Below, piece after piece: positions 58,845-64,000 of a stretch of 64,000 nt of DNA. The notes below the pieces were generated by a model. The model saw only the letters and a program-made list of their open reading frames with translations, ran no database searches and had not been told where the DNA came from. This DNA is from Polyangiaceae bacterium (GTDB lineage: Bacteria; Myxococcota_A; Polyangia; Polyangiales; Polyangiaceae), in NCBI GenBank assembly GCA_020633235.1, contig JACKEA010000002.1, positions 124,001 to 188,000 on the forward strand. Direction: 5' to 3'. Positions within the stretch are counted from its first letter, which is position 1. Each line of letters opens with the position of its first letter. The position numbers were made by a program, and so were the translations under genes.

Positions 58845-59879
58845 ATGAAGGCGATCCACAGTGCGAGCGAGAGCGAAGCCCGCCGCTGGCTCTCGGAGGC
58901 CCGAGCCGTCCACGTGGCGGGCACCACGCCGGAGGGAGCGCCGCTCTTGCGCGCGCTGCATACGGCGTGGGTGGACGACGCGTTCACCTTCCACGGCTCC
59001 GTACGGGGCGAAAAGACGCTGTGGGACGGCCGCCCGGTGGTGATCGCGACGGAGCGCGTCGTCGCGCGCATCCCGAGCTACTTCCGCGATCCCGAGCGCG
59101 CCTGCCCGGCCACCACGTACTACTTGAGCGCGCAGGTCGAGGGCGTGGTGGAGCGCGTCGTCGATCCGGATGCGAAGGCACGAGCTCTCGCCGCGTTGAT
59201 GGCGCGGCACCAGCCCGAGGGCGGTCACGTTCCCATCGCGGCGGATCACCCGCTGTACCGGAGCAGCATCGACAGCCTGTGGGTGATGCGGGTGGTGCCC
59301 ACCCGCGTGAGCGGCAAGAAGAAGCTCGGCCAAGAGCGCCCTGTGCGCGAGATCGAGAACATCGTCCGGGGCCTGTGGCAGCGCGGCACGACGGAGGACC
59401 TTCGCGCCATCGACGTGATCTTGGACGCGCATCCCGAGGGGCCGCGTCCCGATTTTCTGGTGGGACCCGACGGCACCCGTCTGTGCCCTGCCCTCGGCCC
59501 CCAGGACGTCAGCGCGGGGGTGGAGCTGTTGCGCGATCAGTACTGGAACGTGGGCGTGGACGACGCGCGTTTGGCCGCCGCGCTCGTCGGTTCGTCGGCG
59601 TGGGTGGGCGCGCGCAACGCCGACGGCCGGCTGGTGGCCACGGCGCGGGCCATCTCCGACGGCGCCAAGCGCGCGGAGATACTCGACGTCGCCGTGGCCG
59701 AGCCATGGCGCGGCCGCGGCGTCGGCCGCCGTGTGTTCGAGCTGTTGCTCTCCCACGCCGCCGTCCGAAGCGTGCGCAGCGTGAACCTCCGGACCAAGGA
59801 CGCCCAGTCGTTCTATGCACGATTCGAGTTCACCTCCGCGCGCCCGCGCAATCACGAGATGGCGCTCGTGCGCGCCTGA
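58845..59879 (+). CDS. Fusion of FMN-binding split barrel and GNAT acetyltransferase
   Basis: The product is 344 aa. Residues about 1-210 resemble the pyridoxamine-phosphate-oxidase-like split barrel: VHVAGTTPEGAPLLRALHTA, FTFHGSVRGEKTLWDGRPVV and TTYYLSAQVEGVVERV. Residues about 215-344 are a GNAT domain with ILDVAVAEPWRGRGVGRRVF, the acetyl-CoA pyrophosphate loop (R/Q-G-x-G-x-G/R). Such fusions next to MocR regulators are known, but the reaction is not established. ATG 58845 chosen; a TTG at 58812 is in frame. Regulated by the divergent MocR protein (inference). Confidence 0.82.
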   Translation: MKAIHSASESEARRWLSEARAVHVAGTTPEGAPLLRALHTAWVDDAFTFHGSVRGEKTLWDGRPVVIATERVVARIPSYFRDPERACPATTYYLSAQVEGVVERVVDPDAKARALAALMARHQPEGGHVPIAADHPLYRSSIDSLWVMRVVPTRVSGKKKLGQERPVREIENIVRGLWQRGTTEDLRAIDVILDAHPEGPRPDFLVGPDGTRLCPALGPQDVSAGVELLRDQYWNVGVDDARLAAALVGSSAWVGARNADGRLVATARAISDGAKRAEILDVAVAEPWRGRGVGRRVFELLLSHAAVRSVRSVNLRTKDAQSFYARFEFTSARPRNHEMALVRA

Positions 59880-59882
59880 TAT

Positions 59883-60593
59883 TCAGGTCCGCACCAGCAC
59901 CAACGGACAGCCGACCCGACGCCGCAGCTCCGGCAGGCTGCCTTCGTCGAGCCACGGCGCGTCCGCGGCGATGAGCACCAAGCGCGCACCGCTCGGCGCG
60001 AGCAAGGCGCCGATGGCCTCGGCGTCGAAGGGCTCGCTCTCCTGGACGGCAACGGGCTTGCCAGAGCCGGACAGGGGTGGCTCGTCACCGTCCGGCGGCA
60101 GCACCACGCGCAGAGGCCCCGGGCCGCCCAAGGCCTCGGCGATGGGAAGCAGGCCCAGGGCTTGATCGCGGGAGCGCGCGATCACCACCACCGGCCCCGG
60201 CCGCGCGCGGCGCGCGCGCGTCTCGCCCAGCAGGATCAGGTCGCGCCCCTGGGACAGCGACCGGAGCGCCCCCAGCAGCCGACCCCGCGCCACCCCGAAG
60301 CTCGCTGGGATCCGGGCGCGATCAGCGGCACGGGAAAGGTTGGATTCCGCCCGGGAGGCTGCGCTCTTCCAACCCGCCTCCACCGTGGCCGGCCGCAGGG
60401 GCGAGGTGCGACCGCTGCGATCCACCAGCGTGGCGAAGGGCAACGCCGCCAGGCGTAGCGCTTCCACCTCTTCGACGAACACGCCGAACAGCTCCGCTCG
60501 CAGCTGCTCAGCCAGCTCGATGGCTTGTCGGGTGGCCGCCGCCGCGTCGGCAGCCGCCTCGAATGCGACCACGACGCGATAGCGCTCCGTCAT
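59883..60593 (-). CDS. Universal-stress-like protein
   Basis: The product is 236 aa. It starts MTERYRVVVAFEAAADAAAA, followed by QAIELAEQLRAELFGVFVEE, the strand-helix-strand opening of a Usp/HUP-type alpha/beta fold. The middle has SLSQGRDLILLGETRARRAR, like the nucleotide-side loop, but the G-x2-G-x9-G motif of ATP-binding Usp proteins is not evident. A second alpha/beta half (about 130-236) ends CPLVLVRT, the usual Usp end. ATG overlaps the stop of the Lon-like gene (ATGA), so it is the last cistron of that operon. Confidence 0.65.
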   Translation of the reverse strand: MTERYRVVVAFEAAADAAAATRQAIELAEQLRAELFGVFVEEVEALRLAALPFATLVDRSGRTSPLRPATVEAGWKSAASRAESNLSRAADRARIPASFGVARGRLLGALRSLSQGRDLILLGETRARRARPGPVVVIARSRDQALGLLPIAEALGGPGPLRVVLPPDGDEPPLSGSGKPVAVQESEPFDAEAIGALLAPSGARLVLIAADAPWLDEGSLPELRRRVGCPLVLVRT

Positions 60594-63016
60594 CCCTCGG
60601 CTCCCTGGGGCGGGGTCTCGCCTCCCGAGCTCATCTTGAGGAACTTAGAGAAGCCCTCGGCGATCACCGCGAACTCCACGAGCTGCTCGAGCACCAGGCC
60701 GTTGACGCTGTCCTCCGGGAAGTCCCCGTTGTCGTCCGCTTCGCCGGCGGCGCGGCCGGTGAGCACCTCCACGGCTTCGTCCACGGTAGCGACGGCGTAC
60801 ACGGAAAACTCGCCGCGACGGCAGGCTTCCACCACGTCCGGCCGCAGCATCAAGTGCGGCACGTTGGAGATCGGGATCACCACGCCGTGCTCGCCGGTGA
60901 GGCCGCGGGCGGCACACACGTCGAAGAACCCCTCGATCTTCTCGTTCACTCCGCCGATGGCCTGCGTGTCTCCGTGTTGGTTCACCGAGCCGGTGATGGC
61001 GATGCTCTGCCTCAGCGGCACCCCCGAGAGTGACGAGATCAGCGCGATCAGCTCGGCCAGCGAGGCGCTGTCGCCCTCCACCGCGTAGTAGGATTGCTCG
61101 AACACCAGACTGGCGCTGAGGGACAGCGGAATGTGCCGAGTATACCGCGCGCCGAAGTAGCTCGACAGGATCAGCACGCCCTTGCTGTGCAGCGCGCCGC
61201 CGAGCTCCACCTCCCGCTCGATGTCCACCACCTTGCCGTCCCCCACCCTCGCGGTCGCGGTGATGCGTGTCGGCACTCCAAAGCGCGAGCCGCCGAACTC
61301 GAGCACGCTGAGCCCGTTGAGCTGCCCAACGGCCTCGCCGCTGGTGGCGATCAGCAGGGTGCCCTTCAAGATCTGCTCGTGCATCAGCTCGCGGAGGCGC
61401 GCCCGGCGGTGGTCCCGCGCCCGCACCGCCACCTGCACGTCCTCGGCGCTCACCTGATCGGCGTTGTGCTCGGACGCGAAGAAGTCGGCCTCTTGCATGA
61501 GCTCGGCCAGGTCCCGCACCCGTGTCGACAGCTTGCGCGAGTCTCCGGTGCTGCGCGCCGACTCTTCGATCACCCGCGCCACGGCGTCGCGGCCGAAGTG
61601 GCGCAGCCCGTCGCGCCGCACCAGGGTGGCGACCATGCGGGCGAAGGCGAGGCCGCTGTCCGCGTTGCGATCGACGGCTTCCTCGAAGTCGGCCACCACC
61701 TTGAACAGCTCCCCGACGTCGGGGTCGAGCTCCAAGAGCAGGTGATAGAGGTAGCGATCTCCGACCACCACCACCTTGGCGTCCAACGCGATGGGCTCCG
61801 GCGAGAGCGTGGTGGTGCTGCTCAGCCCGAGCAGCTGCGACAGCGACTCGATGCGGATTTCCCGAGCGTACAGCGCGCGTTTCAGGGCCTGCCACGACTG
61901 CGGCTGGCCGAGCAGCTCGCGGGCGTCCACCACCAGGTAGCCGCCGTTGGCGCGATGCAAGGCCCCCGCTTTGATCATCGTGAAGTCGGTGACCAGCGCG
62001 CCCAGCTCTGCGCGGTGCTCCACCCGCCCCAGCAAGCGGTCCAGACTGGGACGGTCTTCGTACACCACCGGCGCGCCGTCCGACTCGGCGTTGTCCACCA
62101 GCACGTTCACTCGGTAGCGCGCGAAGCGGCGCTTGCCGTCGAGGCCCAGGGGGGAGCCGTCGTCCTCCTTGCGCAGCTCGTCCACGCTGTCGAGCACGTC
62201 GGCGCGAACGGCGTCGAGGTGGGCGAGCACCGCGGGCTGGTCCGCCCACTTCTTGCGGAGATCCTCCATCAGCTGCTCGACGGTGAAGCTCGTGACCTCG
62301 CGTCCGAGAGCGCGCGCCTTGTCGCGCGCTTCCTTGCCCCAGCGCGGCAGCGCGCGCAGCTTTTCGCCGAGCTTCTTCTGAAGCCCCTCCACGACGCCTT
62401 CGAGCCGGTCGCGCTCGTCCTTCGGTAGCTTCTCGAAGTCGTCCGGGCTGAGCACCTCGCCTTCCTTCATGGGCGCGAAGCCGACGCCGGACGGCATGCG
62501 CACCATGGCGATGCCGGCCGCCTTGGCCTCCGCTTCCACCTCGTGGAACGCCGCTTCCGGCCGGGCGCGGAACTCCTGCTCGATCTCGGCCAAGCGCGCT
62601 CGGTAGTCGTCACTCTCGAAGGCGGAGGGGATCCCGGCGCGAAGATCCTCGACCCACTTGTCGACGTCGCGGGACAGCTCCGAGCCGCGCCCGCGGGGCA
62701 CGACCAACACCTTGGGCTCCTCTGGACGCCGGAAGTCGTGGACGTACAGGTAGTCCGGCGGCGCTTCGCGCGCTTCCGCCGCATCCGAGAGCACGCTGCG
62801 CACGAAGTCGTGCTTGCCGTAGCCGCTCGGTCCGATCACGAACAGGTTGTAGCCGTCTCGTCGTAGGGCGATGGCGAAGCGGGCGGCCTCCACGGCTCGC
62901 GCTTGGCCTAGGGGCTCGACCAGCGTGTCGAGCTCGGCGGTGGACTCGAACGGCAGCGCGTTCGGATCCGCCGCTGCGCGCAGCTGAGACAGCGGGAGCC
63001 GCTCGACCGGGGCCAT
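60590..63016 (-). CDS. Lon-like ATP-dependent protease (AAA_32/LonC type)
   Basis: The product is 808 aa. The Walker A-like loop is IGPSGYGKHDFVR (about 60-72), with Ser-Gly-Tyr-Gly-Lys rather than the canonical GxxGxGK. The ATPase region includes HRANGGYLVVDARELL. The C-terminal Lon protease domain has YYAVEGDSASLAELIALISS (catalytic Ser) and IGGVNEKIEGFFDVCAARGL (catalytic Lys). This architecture with a large N-terminal insertion fits the archaeal-LonB/LonC-like AAA_32 family. It starts 3 bp after the HPF-like gene and overlaps the USP-like gene. Likely a cytoplasmic stress protease. Confidence 0.88.
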   Translation of the reverse strand: MAPVERLPLSQLRAAADPNALPFESTAELDTLVEPLGQARAVEAARFAIALRRDGYNLFVIGPSGYGKHDFVRSVLSDAAEAREAPPDYLYVHDFRRPEEPKVLVVPRGRGSELSRDVDKWVEDLRAGIPSAFESDDYRARLAEIEQEFRARPEAAFHEVEAEAKAAGIAMVRMPSGVGFAPMKEGEVLSPDDFEKLPKDERDRLEGVVEGLQKKLGEKLRALPRWGKEARDKARALGREVTSFTVEQLMEDLRKKWADQPAVLAHLDAVRADVLDSVDELRKEDDGSPLGLDGKRRFARYRVNVLVDNAESDGAPVVYEDRPSLDRLLGRVEHRAELGALVTDFTMIKAGALHRANGGYLVVDARELLGQPQSWQALKRALYAREIRIESLSQLLGLSSTTTLSPEPIALDAKVVVVGDRYLYHLLLELDPDVGELFKVVADFEEAVDRNADSGLAFARMVATLVRRDGLRHFGRDAVARVIEESARSTGDSRKLSTRVRDLAELMQEADFFASEHNADQVSAEDVQVAVRARDHRRARLRELMHEQILKGTLLIATSGEAVGQLNGLSVLEFGGSRFGVPTRITATARVGDGKVVDIEREVELGGALHSKGVLILSSYFGARYTRHIPLSLSASLVFEQSYYAVEGDSASLAELIALISSLSGVPLRQSIAITGSVNQHGDTQAIGGVNEKIEGFFDVCAARGLTGEHGVVIPISNVPHLMLRPDVVEACRRGEFSVYAVATVDEAVEVLTGRAAGEADDNGDFPEDSVNGLVLEQLVEFAVIAEGFSKFLKMSSGGETPPQGAEG

Positions 63017-63019
63017 GCT

Positions 63020-63364
63020 CTAGCTCGGGCGGCGATGAAGATCGCGCCGGCGATCCTCGTGACTCTCCAGCTGGCGTTGCGCCGCGTCGAACGCGTCACG
63101 AACGGCGACGTACACGTCCTCGTGCGCCGGATCCGAGGAATGCTCTCGGTTGACGACGATCTCCTCGCCGGGGATGGCCAGGTCGATCCGCACCTGAAAC
63201 AGCCGCCCCTTCTGGTGGCTCTTGTGGGGTGCTTCGACCACCACGTGGCAGCCCGTCACCCGCCCGGCGTGACGCCCGAGCTTCTCCGTTCTCTGTCGTA
63301 TCTTGGTTTCGACCGCCTCCGAAGGATCCATGTTCTTGAACGTGATCTGGAGCGGGATCGGCAT
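63020..63364 (-). CDS. hpf: Ribosome hibernation promoting factor/RaiA family
   Basis: The product is 114 aa. IPLQITFKNMDPSEAVETKI and EKLGRHAGRVTGCHVVVEAP begin the beta-alpha-beta-beta-beta-alpha fold. FQVRIDLAIPGEEIVVNREH and EDVYVAVRDAFDAAQRQLE continue it, as in short HPF/RaiA. The long-HPF C-terminal domain is absent. These proteins block the decoding centre of idle ribosomes. GAGG lies 6 bases before ATG 63364 (a second ATG is at 63367). It heads an operon with the Lon-like protease and a USP-like gene. Confidence 0.85.
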   Translation of the reverse strand: MPIPLQITFKNMDPSEAVETKIRQRTEKLGRHAGRVTGCHVVVEAPHKSHQKGRLFQVRIDLAIPGEEIVVNREHSSDPAHEDVYVAVRDAFDAAQRQLESHEDRRRDLHRRPS

Positions 63365-63565
63365 CATTCACCTCGATGGTCGGGAGCTGCAGTGCTCGTG
63401 CCAGCTTGGGGACGCCGGCTTTTCTCCGCAACCCGCAGAAAGCCCCTGGGATTTCCAGGGCCCCGCGCACGGCCTGCGTTCGGCGGGCGCGGGCCACGCA
63501 GCCGTTGCGGACGTCTTCCTGCTCGAAATTCCGCGACTTTTCGGCTACCGTCCGCCGGCTCGAAC

Positions 63566-64000
63566 ATGCGCTATTTCGTGACCATCGACGACGCCGAGCT
63601 GTGCGTCGAGATCAGTGAGCATGCTGGTGGGGGCTACGAGGTACGGCTGCTCGAGGACGCCGACGCGGACGCCGCCAGTGCCAGCAAGCTCGACGCGGAG
63701 GTGTCGGCCCGGGGCGCGGACGACGTGACCGTGCGGGTCGGTTCTCGGGTGTTCGACCTCACGCTGGACGGCAAGGTGCCGGATCTGATCGTGAGCGGCA
63801 GCGGCCACCGCGCCACCCTCAAGGTGGAGACCGCCCGCATGCGCGCGGCGGCGTCGGTGCGCCGCGCGGGGGCCGAGGCGACGGACGGCGTCATCACGTC
63901 GCCGATGCCCGGCAAGGTGGTGAAGCTGCTGGTGGCCGAGGGGGACGAAGTGGAAGCCGGCGCCCCCATCGTCGTGGTGGAAGCCATGAAGATGGAGAAC
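63566..64000 (+). CDS. Biotin carboxyl-carrier protein (partial, runs off right edge)
   Basis: 145 codons are visible from ATG 63566. An N-terminal domain of ~85 residues (MRYFVTIDDAELCVEISEHA, VGSRVFDLTLDG) precedes the biotinyl domain: TDGVITSPMPGKVVKLLVAE, GDEVEAGAPIVVVEAMKMEN, where the Lys of EAMKMEN (codon 63989-63991) is the biotinylation site. This matches small biotin/lipoyl-attachment subunits of acyl-CoA carboxylases. The end of the domain is outside the window. Divergent from hpf with a 201-bp gap in which no gene is seen. Confidence 0.88.
   Translation, partial: MRYFVTIDDAELCVEISEHAGGGYEVRLLEDADADAASASKLDAEVSARGADDVTVRVGSRVFDLTLDGKVPDLIVSGSGHRATLKVETARMRAAASVRRAGAEATDGVITSPMPGKVVKLLVAEGDEVEAGAPIVVVEAMKMEN

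Overview
The window is GC-rich (about 68-70% by eye), densely coded on both strands, and looks like a chromosome segment of a myxobacterium, most likely Polyangiales (Sorangium/Polyangium type). The pointers are a MYXO-CTERM-type C-terminal anchor, many Ser/Thr protein kinases, PEGA/TPR proteins, Cys-rich and Gly-rich lipoproteins, and many GTG/TTG starts with 4-base stop/start overlaps. The taxonomic call is an inference from gene content.

Layout. 1-13.4 kb is mostly conserved: a SirB1-family protein (cut by the left edge), an M48 metalloprotease, two secreted lipoproteins (VWA; Cys-rich repeats), tRNA-Pro, tsaB, a Crp/Fnr regulator, a TPR lipoprotein plus RodZ-like pair, recO, a TerB-like protein, murJ, a metallophosphoesterase with a disrupted reading frame near its C-terminal anchor, and engB. 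13.4-16.1 kb is a lower-GC patch on the 3' side of tRNA-Val: a decayed lipoprotein gene, a ParA ATPase with an unknown partner, and 0.8 kb without a credible gene. 16.3-20.8 kb holds a membrane protein, an AMMECR1 protein, two Bor-like lipoproteins, an enoyl-CoA hydratase-like protein and a GGDEF cyclase.

20.8-35.4 kb is the most striking part. It is one co-directional minus-strand cluster of about 14.6 kb. In transcription order it has two Ser/Thr kinases, a membrane protein, a TPR-PEGA protein, a tandem array of four full-length near-identical Gly-rich lipoproteins (repeat period 1808 bp) plus a truncated fifth copy, a pseudokinase, and a second TPR-PEGA protein. The copies differ mainly in one internal segment and by a mosaic of shared substitutions, which suggests gene conversion. 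I consider this the best candidate for an undescribed surface or signalling system.

35.7-39.9 kb is an accessory block: two tandem paralogues of unknown family, a DUF262/HNH (GmrSD/SspE-like) nuclease candidate and an EcsC-like protein. 40-46.9 kb has small lipoproteins, a DUF4349 protein, a Rieske-helical fusion, hutH and an outer-membrane beta-barrel candidate. 46.9-49.4 kb is rich in simple tandem repeats and contains a duplicated segment carrying two identical four-helix-bundle (23S IVP-like) genes. 49.7-50.8 kb has an Xre-type antitoxin and a RES toxin arranged tail to tail. 51-64 kb has a third kinase, a very large secreted lipase-like lipoprotein, a Nudix hydrolase, a MocR regulator divergent from an FMN-barrel/GNAT fusion, a ribosome-hibernation factor/Lon-like protease/USP-like operon, and the start of a biotin-carrier protein.

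All family calls come from reading the sequence; no database search was run.
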